Shown: positions 37,489 to 46,844 of the stretch, piece after piece | Numbering within the stretch: position 1 is the first letter of the stretch | How the letters are laid out: each line of letters begins with the position of its first letter | Assembly: GCA_963845975.1 (NCBI GenBank) | Contig: CAWJUD010000002.1 | Coordinates: forward strand, 1,302,001-1,366,000 | DNA length: 64,000 nucleotides | DNA from: JBEKIK01 sp963845975 | Lineage (GTDB): Bacteria; Planctomycetota; Planctomycetia; Pirellulales; Thermoguttaceae | Direction: 5' to 3' | Notes under the pieces: generated by a model | Told to the model about the DNA's origin: nothing | The model's database searches: none | The model's input: only the letters and a program-made list of their open reading frames with translations | Made by a program: the position numbers and the translations under genes

Positions 37489-39255
37489 TCAACGAGTGAT
37501 CTTGATTCCCAGTTCGTTGAGTTGTTTCGCATCGACCTGGCCTGGGGCGTTGGTCATCAGGTCGGTGGCCCGTTGGGTCTTGGGGAATGCCATGCAGTCG
37601 CGAATACTGTCCAAATGGCCGAAGAGCATGACCAGGCGATCGATTCCCAGGGCGATTCCGCCGTGGGGCGGCGCACCGTATTGCAGGGCGTCGAGGAGGA
37701 AGCCGAAACGTTCGCGGGCTTGCTCCTTGTTGATTCCCAACAGTTGGAAGACTTGTTGTTGAAGCAGTTGATCGTGGATACGGATGGTGCCCCCGCCCGC
37801 CTCGGAGCCGTTGATTACCAAATCGTAGGCCTGTGCCCGGCATTTTCCCGGATCGGCGGCGAAGAGTTCGCGGTCCTGGATGCGTGGCGAAGTGAAGGGA
37901 TGATGCATGGCGGTCCAACCGCCTTCCTCGGCATCGTAGGCGAACATGGGGAACTCCACGATCCAGGAAAAGTGCATCTTGTTCGGATCGTAGAGTTTCA
38001 GTTCAGCGGCGAGCCGTTTGCGCAGCGCATATAGGGCTTTGCACGTGATTTCGAACTTGTCGGCGACGATGAGAAGCAAATCGCCCGGGGCCGCGTCCAA
38101 GCGCCGGCCGATTTTTTCCAGCAGGTCGGCGGTAAAATTCTTGGCGATGGGCGAGGCAAGTTTACCTTCGGCCTCGACTTTGAACCAGGCCAGCCCTTTG
38201 GCGCCGAAGTCCTCGACCACAAAGGCAGTCAGTTCGTCGATCCCCTTGCGCGAGTAGCGGTCGGCCGCGCCCTTGGCGTTGATGCCGCGGACCCGATAAC
38301 CGGACTCGGCCGCGGATCGGAAGACGTTGAATTCGGATAGCCCGGCAAGATCGGTCAAGTCGGTCAGTTCCATGCCGAAGCGGAGGTCCGGGGCGTCGTG
38401 CCCAAAGCGCTCCATCGCCTCGTCATAGGTCATTCGCGGCAGGGGCGGGGCCAAGTCGATATTTAAAATCTCCTTGGCCAAGCGAACCATCAAGGGATCG
38501 ATCACGCCGATTATATCTTCGGCGTTTACAAACGACATCTCCAGGTCCAACTGGGTGAACTCGGGCTGGCGGTCGGCGCGGAGGTCTTCATCCCGGAAAC
38601 ACTTTGCAACCTGGATATAACGGTCGTAGCCGGCCACCATCAAAATCTGCTTGTAAAGCTGAGGCGATTGCGGCAAGGCGTAGAACGATCCCTGCTGAAT
38701 GCGGCTGGGCACAAGATAATCGCGGGCGCCCTCGGGCGTGCTGCGTCCCAGCATGGGCGTCTCGACTTCCAGGAAACCTAGGGAGTCGAAATAATCGCGC
38801 ATGATCTTGATAATCCGGTGCCGCAAAATAAGCGTGCGCTGCATTTCCGGACGGCGCAGATCGACATACCGATACTTCAAACGGATATCTTCGCCGGGCA
38901 GATCCTTGCTCGTGGGCTGGAAAGGCGGGGTAAGACTTTTGTTGAGGATCTCCAGTTTTGCCGCGCGGACTTCGATCTCGCCGGTGATCAACTTCGGATT
39001 GACCGTCCCCTCCGGACGCCTGGCCACCTTGCCCGATATTAGAATAACGTATTCGGATCGAAGCGTTTTTGCCAAATCCAGGATTTCCTTGCCGCCCTCG
39101 GGGGCGAAAACTATCTGCACGATGCCGTACCGATCCCTAAGGTCGACAAACAGCACTCCGCTGTGGTCTCGATAGCTATCGACCCAGCCGCAGAGAGTAA
39201 CCTGCCGATCCACATGGCTTGACCGCAATTCGCCGCAAGTATGTGTGCGCAACAA
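37489..39255 (-). CDS. aspS: Aspartate-tRNA ligase
   Basis: Charges tRNA-Asp, and possibly tRNA-Asn as a non-discriminating form. About 588 residues, the bacterial size. An OB-fold N-terminus (VTLCGWVDSYRDHSGVLFVDLRDR in part) is followed by class II motif 2 (YIQVAKCFRDEDLRADRQPEF in part), the bacterial GAD insertion, and motif 3 GIALGIDRLVMLFGH. The start is taken as TTG at 39255 (giving LRTHTCGELRSSHVD), 8 bases after GGAG. An ATG further up at 39330 would add a non-homologous tail. Confidence 0.96.
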   Translation of the reverse strand: MLRTHTCGELRSSHVDRQVTLCGWVDSYRDHSGVLFVDLRDRYGIVQIVFAPEGGKEILDLAKTLRSEYVILISGKVARRPEGTVNPKLITGEIEVRAAKLEILNKSLTPPFQPTSKDLPGEDIRLKYRYVDLRRPEMQRTLILRHRIIKIMRDYFDSLGFLEVETPMLGRSTPEGARDYLVPSRIQQGSFYALPQSPQLYKQILMVAGYDRYIQVAKCFRDEDLRADRQPEFTQLDLEMSFVNAEDIIGVIDPLMVRLAKEILNIDLAPPLPRMTYDEAMERFGHDAPDLRFGMELTDLTDLAGLSEFNVFRSAAESGYRVRGINAKGAADRYSRKGIDELTAFVVEDFGAKGLAWFKVEAEGKLASPIAKNFTADLLEKIGRRLDAAPGDLLLIVADKFEITCKALYALRKRLAAELKLYDPNKMHFSWIVEFPMFAYDAEEGGWTAMHHPFTSPRIQDRELFAADPGKCRAQAYDLVINGSEAGGGTIRIHDQLLQQQVFQLLGINKEQARERFGFLLDALQYGAPPHGGIALGIDRLVMLFGHLDSIRDCMAFPKTQRATDLMTNAPGQVDAKQLNELGIKITR

Positions 39256-39626
39256 TTTCGTATCTCCACTGATAATGATTTTTTGAGATATAAGAACTTT
39301 CAATTCTAGTCTAAAACGAAGGTTGCGCAAAGTGGTTTTGAATATTTGGCGTTTGTCTATGGTTTCGCTTTGATGTTCGACGGATTGCCGCCATTTCAGA
39401 ATGTAACTATATGTCGGCCATAGTGTTAAGTTGCAATACTGTGATTACAAATTCCACGATCCAATGCGGGCGATTGACTCCGGCCGTTTGCCGCTTATAG
39501 TATGATTCAAGCCGTTTTGGATTAATAATTCCCAACGGGCGCGGAAACTTCGCCGGACAGCCGTCGATAATCCTTAAAATCGTTGCCAATCGTCTTTTTG
39601 AATTTCTTTTAAGTAGGAGAAAATCC
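39256..39626. other. Divergent intergenic region between aspS and the CMD gene
   Basis: About 370 bases that should contain both promoters. A strong AGTAGGAG ribosome-binding site for the CMD gene is at 39612-39619. Nothing else recognised. Confidence 0.4.
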
Positions 39627-39980
39627 GTGGATAAAATCGATATAGATAAAATCGAAAAAATCATAAGTGATCGGAAAAAAGCCTATAAATACTTCGCGGA
39701 AAGTTCCAATGTATTCAACACCTTCCTGGATATGGAACAAAAGACATACTGCGACGGCAATCTGGATAAGAAAACCAAAGAACTAATCGCCCTGGGAATA
39801 TCCATTTATTCAAATTGCGAATCTTGCATGGAATGGCATATCAGAGGCGCCTTGAATTCAGGAAGCACAAGGGATGAGATCATCGAGACCATAGGAGTCA
39901 GCATGGAAATGGGGGGCGGGCCGGCCACCGTTGCCAGCAGATTCGCCATGAACGTATTGGAATATTATTTCAATAAATAA
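39627..39980 (+). CDS. Carboxymuconolactone decarboxylase family protein (AhpD-like)
   Basis: 117 residues. The AhpD-type motif NCESCMEWH carries the redox CxxC and downstream His. LDKKTKELIALGISIYSNC is the conserved helix before it. Such proteins act as small thiol peroxidase partners or as uncharacterised decarboxylase relatives. The GTG start at 39627 follows AGTAGGAG. Its end overlaps the oppositely oriented miaA gene by 16 bases. Confidence 0.88.
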   Translation: MDKIDIDKIEKIISDRKKAYKYFAESSNVFNTFLDMEQKTYCDGNLDKKTKELIALGISIYSNCESCMEWHIRGALNSGSTRDEIIETIGVSMEMGGGPATVASRFAMNVLEYYFNK

Positions 39981-40899
39981 CTGATCCGCCGGGCCACTTC
40001 ACCCGGATCGGCCGTGCCGCCAAGCGATACAAAACGGCATTCGCTGAGGCTGCGAAACCAGGTGTTTTGACGCTTGGCAAGCTGCCGGGTGTGAAGTTGG
40101 ACCAAATTCACGGTCTCGGCCAATGTACGGCGGCCTTCGAGATGTTCGATCACTTCGCGGTAGCCCACGGCTTGCCGGGCGGTTTTTCCCGGCGGTTTTG
40201 CATCGGCCAATAAGGCCCGCACTTCGCCGATCAGTCCGTTTTCAAACATTTCGCCCACCCGGCGATCGATCCGGCGCGAAGTTCATCACGCGGCCGATCA
40301 AGGACAAACACGCGGCATCGTTCGGCGGGCGCGCCGACGTCGAATTGTTTTTGAAATTCGCTGATCGGCCGGCCGGTAAGGTGAAAGATTTCCAAGGCCC
40401 GAATCAGGCGCTTCATATCGTTAGGATGCAATCGTGCCGCGGCCGCTGCATCCACCTCTTGCAGTCGCCGATGGAGCCAGAGCGGGTCTTGCTGTTGGGC
40501 CTGTTGCTGAAGCTGCCGGCGAAAGGTCCAATCGGCGGCCGGGCCTTGAAAGATTCCCCGCAACAGGCCCTTTAAATATAAAGGAGTGCCGCCGACAAAG
40601 AGCACTTTTGTGCCCCGGCCGGTAATATCTCGAACGCATCGATGTGCGGTTTCGATATATTGCGCCAGGCTGTATTCCTCGTGAGGATCGATGATATCGA
40701 TTAAATGGTGCGGCACGCGGCGGCGTTCTTCCGCCGAGGGTTTGGCAGTGCCGATATCCATGTGCCGAAACAGGGCCATGGAATCCATGGACACGATTTC
40801 CGCTCCGATCTGCCGGGCCAATTCCACTCCAACCGCCGACTTGCCCGAGGCCGTCGGGCCGGTGAGATAACAGCAATCGAGCAAAGGTTGAAATAGCAT
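39965..40899 (-). CDS. miaA: tRNA dimethylallyltransferase, one frameshift
   Basis: Transfers a dimethylallyl group to A37 of tRNAs reading UNN codons. The P-loop GPTASGKSAVGVELA, then IVSMDSMALFRHMDIGTAKP, PHHLIDIIDP and VGGTPLYLKGLLRG are family-typical. The frame breaks at about 40257: DRPRDELRA should continue RIDRRVGEMFENGLIGEVRA, which it does in the next frame after adding one base (GCCGG for GCCCGG). Joined length is 311 residues, normal for MiaA. The C-terminal TRQLAKRQNTWFR matches. The gene starts 9 bases after the deaminase-like gene upstream. Confidence 0.9.
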
Positions 40900-40908
40900 T
40901 AAATTGTT

Positions 40909-42120
40909 TTAACCGAAAACCCGTTTCCCGCGGAACCAGGTTGCCGCGACCGGTTTGTCGGAATCGAAAAGTAGATCGTATGGACCAGCCGACTTGCGCT
41001 TGGGCAGGGGCACAATTGCCAGATTGGCATATTTTCCCGCTTGCAGGCTGCCGATTTCGTTATCGCGGCCGAGGGCTTTGGCCCCATGCAAAGTGCCAAG
41101 TTGCAAGACCATTTGGGGGTTGAGTTCCGGATAAAGACGCGCCACGAGGCGAATTTCCGCCAATAAGTCGAGATCGGGCGAGGTTGCCCGGCTGTCGGTT
41201 CCCAAACACACAGTCACGCCCGCCCTTAGCATCCGCTCCAGGGGATAGCGATCGTGGCCGAAATATCGATGCGTTCGCGGGCAATAAACCACGGCCATCG
41301 TTTCCGCATGATCGGCCAAAAGCCCAATCTCGTCGCGGCTCAGGTAGTTGCCGTGAATTATCAGCACGCGGCTGGCAACGGCTAGCATTTCGAGATAATC
41401 CAAGGGTCGCGAACAGTGCGATGCGGCGGCAGGGTCGTAAACGCCCAAATCGATCAATAAATCTTTTAAAGGTCCATTTTTCTCTTCCAGCCACTGGATT
41501 TCCTCGCGCGATTCGGCCAGGTGCATTGCCAGCGGGAACTGACGCCGGACTGATAGCTCAACTATTTTTTCCAGTAAATCCAGATGGACGCTGTAAGGCG
41601 CATGGGGACTGAAACCGCATTCCCAGTTGGGGATATATTTAGGATCGAGGTGTTTTTGGACAATATCCATGGCGGCGGCAACTCGCTGGGGCGTGGGAGC
41701 GATGAGTTCCAGGAAAGCCGTGCCATCGGCCGGCATATTTTCTTTTTCCATCTCAGACGCGGGAAAATCGCCTTGGGCAATTTCGCCTATGGTGGTCGTG
41801 CCGCGACGGACACACTCGGTAATTCCCTTTTTCACTACCTGAATTCGGACTTCCAGGGACTCTCGTCGAATCAGACGAATCCAATCGGCAAAGCCTATTC
41901 CAGGCTCGCCCAGAGGTTTTGCCAGATCGCTGAATTCCAGATGAGTATGCGCATTGACCAGTCCCGGCAGAATAGCCGTATCGCCTAAATCTTCCACAGT
42001 ATCGGCCGCCACATGGTCGCCCACGGCTGCAATGCGTTCGCCCTCGATGCCGACCATGCCGTTTGGTATAGGCTTGGCCGAAACGGGAAAGACATATCGG
42101 GCTTTAAATGCATGAACCAT
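40909..42120 (-). CDS. Amidohydrolase, probable aminodeoxyfutalosine deaminase
   Basis: 403 residues of the cytosine/guanine-deaminase-like amidohydrolase superfamily. Metal ligands are visible in LVNAHTHLEFSD, MHLAESREE (His and Glu), IIHGNYLSRDE and GTDSRATSPD. The window also encodes MqnA and MqnC, so the likely reaction is deamination of aminodeoxyfutalosine in the futalosine menaquinone pathway. The family also includes S-adenosylhomocysteine/methylthioadenosine deaminases, and sequence alone does not decide. No clear ribosome-binding site at the ATG 42120. miaA follows within 10 bases. Confidence 0.75.
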   Translation of the reverse strand: MVHAFKARYVFPVSAKPIPNGMVGIEGERIAAVGDHVAADTVEDLGDTAILPGLVNAHTHLEFSDLAKPLGEPGIGFADWIRLIRRESLEVRIQVVKKGITECVRRGTTTIGEIAQGDFPASEMEKENMPADGTAFLELIAPTPQRVAAAMDIVQKHLDPKYIPNWECGFSPHAPYSVHLDLLEKIVELSVRRQFPLAMHLAESREEIQWLEEKNGPLKDLLIDLGVYDPAAASHCSRPLDYLEMLAVASRVLIIHGNYLSRDEIGLLADHAETMAVVYCPRTHRYFGHDRYPLERMLRAGVTVCLGTDSRATSPDLDLLAEIRLVARLYPELNPQMVLQLGTLHGAKALGRDNEIGSLQAGKYANLAIVPLPKRKSAGPYDLLFDSDKPVAATWFRGKRVFG

Positions 42121-42180
42121 CTATGCAAACTACACATCTTAAGAAAAACAGTCAAGCCGCAACGCTATGTCATGGCGAAG

Positions 42181-44466
42181 TCATTCAAGCAGCGATGCCA
42201 AACTCGTGGGAATGTCTTCGTCCTTGGCGCCGGGGGCTTCGCCGCGGGCGATTGCCTGTTGGAGCGCTTCTTCCGGCGTTTTTCGATAAGGCAACAGTCC
42301 AAACCAGATCATCACCAACAAACCGGCAAGGGCCCCGAAAATCACCACCGACCATGTATACGTGCAACCTCCGTTTTTGCCGGGGACGATTAAAGATTCC
42401 ATGCCGGAGATATTTTCAAACATGGCAGGCGACAATCGGCTGTTGAGTACGGCCAGGCTATTGTGCGCCAAATGGAATACGATGCACGGAAATATGCTGC
42501 CGCTTTGCACGGCCAAAAACCCCAAAACCACGCCCAACAGACAGGCCAGCAGCGATTGCTGGATAATGCCGTGAACAACACCGAAAAAGAAGGCGGTTAT
42601 GACAATTGCCCGCCATTTGCGGCCGATGTGCCTGAATCCGGAAAGAATGAAGCCGCGAAAAGCCAGTTCCTCGCAAATGGCAGGCACAAGGGCAAGCACC
42701 AACAGCAGTTGCCAGACGTTGGCACGGGCCAGCATCTGGCTCACGCCTTCCAAGGCGTTCTTCGCGGCCTCGCTTACCGGGTACAATTCAGTTACCGCCG
42801 ATTGCAGCACATTGGCCACCGGATGCAGGAACAGGGCCAACATCAAAGCGGCGGGGATGGTTCGCCAATTGGGGAGTTTTAATAGCAATGTTTTTCCGGG
42901 ACTACTGGTCAACATGACAGTCATCAATAAGGCGGGTGTGAGAATAACTGTCAATTGCGTAATCAGCGCCATGCGGGCAAAACCGCCGAAATCATTGGGT
43001 TGAGCTATCGAAAAACCGAGAAAAAAGTGGCTCAAGATTATAACCATCGCGCAAAACACGGCCCCGGCCAGGCTGGGCGTGGCCTGTCGATCGCGCAGCA
43101 AATGCCGCAGCCACAATCCCATGTCCAGATGTTCGCTCTCGCGGAACAGCACCGACTCGGAATTAAACTGGTCCACGGCCCAGCGGATGGCCAACATGCA
43201 GGCGGCCAGAGTCACGCCGATTACAACCGGGGAGTACTGCAAGGCAGGTAGATAATGGCCTTCCAACAGGCTGCGCAAAAGCAACATAACGCCCGTTATG
43301 GGGATCAGGCTGTTGCCCAAATTCAATTCCATACCCGGCGACATGGGCAAGATCACCAACGGCATGGTCACCAACAGCAAGGGCATGAGATAGTATTGTC
43401 CTTCCTTGGTGCTGCGGGCGAAAGCCGCCAATGCCAGGCACAATGCGCTAAACAAGGCCGAGATCGGCACAATGGCCGCTAATAGCCAGACGGCCGAAAG
43501 CAGCGGCGGCGGCCCTAAAACCTTGAAATGGCGGAGCGAGACCCACACGGTGATGCCCACGCTTATAAGGTTCAATACCGCCGTAACCACGCTGAAGAGC
43601 ATGATTGTGAGCAACTTGCCCAGCACGATTTCGCTGCGTTGGGCGGGGCTGGAGAGCAACGTTTCCAGGGTGCCGCGTTCTTTTTCGCCCGCGCACAAGT
43701 CTACGGCCGGATAAAACGCGCCGGTGAGCGTCCAGAGCAAGAGCAGCATGGGCATGATCTTGGCCCACACTGCCGCGCCGCGAAATCCGCTCTCCTGGGC
43801 CACGTCGGCCGATTCGAGCGTGAAGGGCTGAACGGTTTCGATGGGCAGGCCGCCGGCCTCCAGGTTTTTCTTGCCGATTAGTTCGGTCCACTGGCGCAAG
43901 ACTTCCGAGAGCCGGGTAAAGGCGATCTGCGACTTCTCGTTGGCGGTGGAATAAATGATCTCGGGCTTGGGCATGAGAGAGAAATCTTCCCGGGCGGCGG
44001 CCGCATTTTTACCCTGCGGATTGAGAGCGCGATCTTGAATGGCCTGGCGGAAATAATCCAGGCGCTCGGCAAAATTGGGGGGAAAATAAAGGGCCGCGTC
44101 GTATCGGCCCGCTTGCACCTGGCGACGGGCGTCTTGGAGAGGATCGGCTTGATCCGCGATATTCTCTCTTGGTTCATCAGGAGCAAAATGCAATTCCAGC
44201 AAACCCGCGCGATCCGGATCGGTGAACAGCTGGGAGGCGAACTGCTGGTTCTCGAAAAGCGGCGGCAAATCCCCGGATTCCTTCGCCGCGACGATCAATA
44301 CGCGGCTTGAATGCGCCTGCAAAAACTGTGCAAGCTGGAAAAAACTCGTCCCCAACAGCGGATAGAGCAAGATCGGCAGGACCACGATCATGAACAAAGT
44401 CCGCCGATCGCGCATCTGATCGCGAATCTCGCGGGCCAAAATCAATCTGACGTTGGAAAAGGTCAT
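42181..44466 (-). CDS. ABC permease fused to a CPBP (CAAX) protease-like domain
   Basis: 761 residues. The N-terminal part is a NatB/ABC-2-type permease: a cytoplasm-proximal start LILAREIRDQMRDRRTLFMI, a large extracytoplasmic loop (40-230), and helices including MPMLLLLWTLTGAFYPAVD with GEKERGTLETLL. The C-terminal part (about 560-740) is a CPBP membrane protease-like domain with the ICEELAFRGFIL motif (paired Glu and Arg) and FGVVHGIIQQSLL. It pairs with the ATPase gene upstream (44643-45413). Such fusions occur in planctomycetes; the substrate is unknown. Confidence 0.88.
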   Translation of the reverse strand: MTFSNVRLILAREIRDQMRDRRTLFMIVVLPILLYPLLGTSFFQLAQFLQAHSSRVLIVAAKESGDLPPLFENQQFASQLFTDPDRAGLLELHFAPDEPRENIADQADPLQDARRQVQAGRYDAALYFPPNFAERLDYFRQAIQDRALNPQGKNAAAAREDFSLMPKPEIIYSTANEKSQIAFTRLSEVLRQWTELIGKKNLEAGGLPIETVQPFTLESADVAQESGFRGAAVWAKIMPMLLLLWTLTGAFYPAVDLCAGEKERGTLETLLSSPAQRSEIVLGKLLTIMLFSVVTAVLNLISVGITVWVSLRHFKVLGPPPLLSAVWLLAAIVPISALFSALCLALAAFARSTKEGQYYLMPLLLVTMPLVILPMSPGMELNLGNSLIPITGVMLLLRSLLEGHYLPALQYSPVVIGVTLAACMLAIRWAVDQFNSESVLFRESEHLDMGLWLRHLLRDRQATPSLAGAVFCAMVIILSHFFLGFSIAQPNDFGGFARMALITQLTVILTPALLMTVMLTSSPGKTLLLKLPNWRTIPAALMLALFLHPVANVLQSAVTELYPVSEAAKNALEGVSQMLARANVWQLLLVLALVPAICEELAFRGFILSGFRHIGRKWRAIVITAFFFGVVHGIIQQSLLACLLGVVLGFLAVQSGSIFPCIVFHLAHNSLAVLNSRLSPAMFENISGMESLIVPGKNGGCTYTWSVVIFGALAGLLVMIWFGLLPYRKTPEEALQQAIARGEAPGAKDEDIPTSLASLLE

Positions 44467-44517
44467 TTCGTATTTGATACGCTCTTATTTATTGATACTC
44501 AGGTAAATAATATCACT

Positions 44518-44582
44518 AGCTGGCGGTCAACGACCGCCGGAATATAAGCGAATTCCCACCGGCGGCTGTTAGCCGCCAGCTA
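44518..44582. repeat. Paired GGCGGTCAACGACCGCC palindromes
   Basis: AGCTGGCGGTCAACGACCGC at 44518-44537 and CCACCGGCGGCTGTTAGCCG at 44557-44576 are the same family as those at 36313-36388. They lie between the ABC ATPase and its permease, so they would be in the shared transcript if the two genes are cotranscribed. Confidence 0.65.
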
Positions 44583-44642
44583 TTGTGTAACATTAGTTTT
44601 CTGGTTCTCAAAATCCACCGATGTATACACGGCTGGTTATGT

Positions 44643-45413
44643 TTATATTTCCTTCTTGCACGTCAATGCGTACTTTTCATCGTGTTGGAAAATCAACTGG
44701 AAAAACAGTTCTTCCAAGTCGGATTCGTGGTGTATATCCCGCAATTCGTCAAGCGTTCCCTCGGCCAGTATGCGTCCGCAGTGCAAAATCGCCACTCGAT
44801 CGCAGATTTTTTCCGCTTCGCGCATGATGTGGGTGGAATAGACTATGCACTTGTCGTGATCGCGCAGTTCGGCCACATTTTTCAAAAGAGCCCGGGCCAC
44901 CAGCACGTCCAGCCCTACCGTGGCTTCATCAAAAATCAGCACCGGCGGGTCGTGGACCACCGCCCGGGCCACCGATACTTTCTGCTTCATGCCGGTGGAC
45001 ATCTTCGATCCCAACACGTCGCGGGTATCGTTCATTTTCAAGCGGTTGAAGAGCCGCTCCATGCGAGGGTGAAGTTCATCTCGCGGAATGCCGTGCAAGC
45101 GGCCGAAGTATTCGACCATTTCCCAACCGGTCATGCGATCGTACACGGCGGTATTGGCCGAAATAAAGCCGATGTCGCGGCGGACCTGGTCGGGCTGGGT
45201 CAGCACGTCGTGGCCGTTGATCGTTGCGGTGCCGGATGAAGGGCGCAGCACGGTGCTGAGAATTCGCAAAGCGGTGGTTTTGCCCGCTCCGTTGGGCCCC
45301 AAAAGCCCGTAGATTTGCCCAGGCCGTGCGTGAAAGCTGATCCCAGCCAAGGCCACGAACTTGCCGCGCCGCAAGTCGGTATAGTATTTGGTCAATTCGT
45401 GGACGTGGATCAT
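44643..45413 (-). CDS. ABC transporter ATP-binding protein (NatA-like)
   Basis: 256 residues. Walker A is LLGPNGAGKTTALRIL, the signature is LGSKMSTGMKQKVSVARA, and Walker B is VLIFDEATVGLDVL followed by the switch-region His in VYSTHIMRE. It energises the permease-CPBP fusion encoded 177 bases downstream. Overall a NatAB-like sodium or drug exporter type; the actual substrate is not evident. Confidence 0.93.
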   Translation of the reverse strand: MIHVHELTKYYTDLRRGKFVALAGISFHARPGQIYGLLGPNGAGKTTALRILSTVLRPSSGTATINGHDVLTQPDQVRRDIGFISANTAVYDRMTGWEMVEYFGRLHGIPRDELHPRMERLFNRLKMNDTRDVLGSKMSTGMKQKVSVARAVVHDPPVLIFDEATVGLDVLVARALLKNVAELRDHDKCIVYSTHIMREAEKICDRVAILHCGRILAEGTLDELRDIHHESDLEELFFQLIFQHDEKYALTCKKEI

Positions 45414-45447
45414 AAGTAGGGTTCAGGGGTCAGGATTGTTTCATCTT

Positions 45448-45543
45448 GTTCCCACGCTCCGGCGTGGGAACACATTTCTCGATCACAATATTCCCCCTCT
45501 CAGGCGTGGGAACACGCTTTTTCGACGCTCCGGCGTGGAAAGG
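45448..45543. repeat. TTCCCACGC-family palindromes, three partial or full copies
   Basis: A perfect palindrome lies at 45448-45471 (same as at 17506). CAGGCGTGGGAACACGC is at 45499-45515 and GACGCTCCGGCGTGGAAA at 45524-45541. It is a cluster of the same interspersed family between mqnC and the ABC ATPase. Confidence 0.7.
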
Positions 45544-45693
45544 GCAGTTAACTTACAGTATATCCTCGATATCGCTAAGTTGTGCCTTTAATACGCGGCA
45601 ACCGCTACTTTCATTATCATGCTGGAGTATGGGGAAAAGATTAACGCATAGAACCCAATCACAGGTATCCAATCCCTAATCCCCAATCCAATC

Positions 45694-46785
45694 TTACCTT
45701 ATGGCGTTGTCCGGCTCAGGTATAAGCCGATAAAACACATCGCGTTTCCGGGGGGTATAGCCTGCTTCGATAATGGAGTGGCGAATTTCTTCCTCAGTGG
45801 CATGAAAACTGGTCCCGGCCGCAGCCACCACATTTTCTTCGATCATCAGACTGCCGAAGTCGTTTGCCCCGCATCGCAAGGCCACTTGGCCGACCGGCAA
45901 GCCTTGCGTAACCCAGCTCGCCTGAAGGTTGGCGAAATTGTCGAGATACAAGCGGCTGACTGCCAGGGTTTTGAGATACTCGAACGCGCCGATTTTTGGC
46001 AACTGGGCCAAAGCAGTGTGACCGGGCTGAAAAGTCCAGCAAATAAAAGCGGTAAAACCGCCCGTTTCGTCCTGCAATTGGCGCAATCGTTCCAGATGTT
46101 CGATGCGTTGGGCAAGCGTCTCCACGTGCCCGAACATCATCGTGGCCGATCCCCGGCCTCCGAGCCTGTGCCATGTGCGGCAGACTTCCAGCCAGCGATC
46201 AGTGGAACATTTGCATGGGCTGACTTCGCGGCGAACGCGATCGACCAGGATTTCTGCGCCGCCGCCGGGCAGGCTGCCCAAGCCCGCCTCTTTCAATCGT
46301 CGTAAAACCTCCTCGATGCTCAAGCCCGAAACCCGAGCGATGTGCTCGATCTCCGGCGGACTGAAACCGTGGATGTTAATCCGTGGAAAGCGTTTCTTGA
46401 CGCCGCGCAATAAGTCTTCATACCAGCCGATTTTCAAATCCGGATTCATGCCGCCCTGCAAGAGGATTTGGTTGCCGCCCAGATCGATAGTCTCTTGGAT
46501 TTTGCGATGCAGATCTTGGCTTTCGATCACGTATCCTTCCCTGTTGCCCGGCCGGCGATAGAAAGCGCAAAACATGCACCCGCTTAGGCAAATGTTCGTG
46601 TAATTGATATTTCGGTCGATGTTGTAAGTGCGGAAGGGCTCGGGATGCAACCGCCGTGTAACGGCGTCGGCCGCTTTGGCCAGCGATGCCAATTCGCCGG
46701 ACTGCAACAGCCGCAGGCCTTCCTCGGGCGTCAAGCGCATGCCGCCCGCAGCTTTATCCAAGAGTGGCCGGATGGTGACGCTCAT
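45694..46785 (-). CDS. mqnC: Cyclic dehypoxanthine futalosine synthase
   Basis: Radical SAM enzyme of the futalosine menaquinone pathway. 363 residues. The cluster motif CLSGCMFCAFYR supplies the three cysteines (CxxxCxxC), followed by GGNQILLQGGMNPDLKIGWY and HGFSPPEIEHIA, characteristic of MqnC/MqnE. ARVSGLSIEEVLRRLKEAGL and SLPGGGAEIL are also typical. I judge MqnC over MqnE because the protein is close to the 360-residue MqnC form. The ATG at 46785 starts the conserved part. mqnA is 59 bases upstream. Confidence 0.88.
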   Translation of the reverse strand: MSVTIRPLLDKAAGGMRLTPEEGLRLLQSGELASLAKAADAVTRRLHPEPFRTYNIDRNINYTNICLSGCMFCAFYRRPGNREGYVIESQDLHRKIQETIDLGGNQILLQGGMNPDLKIGWYEDLLRGVKKRFPRINIHGFSPPEIEHIARVSGLSIEEVLRRLKEAGLGSLPGGGAEILVDRVRREVSPCKCSTDRWLEVCRTWHRLGGRGSATMMFGHVETLAQRIEHLERLRQLQDETGGFTAFICWTFQPGHTALAQLPKIGAFEYLKTLAVSRLYLDNFANLQASWVTQGLPVGQVALRCGANDFGSLMIEENVVAAAGTSFHATEEEIRHSIIEAGYTPRKRDVFYRLIPEPDNAIR

Positions 46786-46801
46786 TATGTGGATTAACCT
46801 T

Positions 46802-46824
46802 GTTCCCCGGCTCCGCCCGGGGAC
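46802..46824. repeat. Degenerate TTCCC-type palindrome between mqnA and mqnC
   Basis: GTTCCCCGGCTCCGCCCGGG followed by GAC forms a hairpin that lies just before the mqnC start on the minus strand, where it could influence translation of mqnC. Confidence 0.5.
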
Positions 46825-46844
46825 ATCCAATGGCTGAGCCAAAG

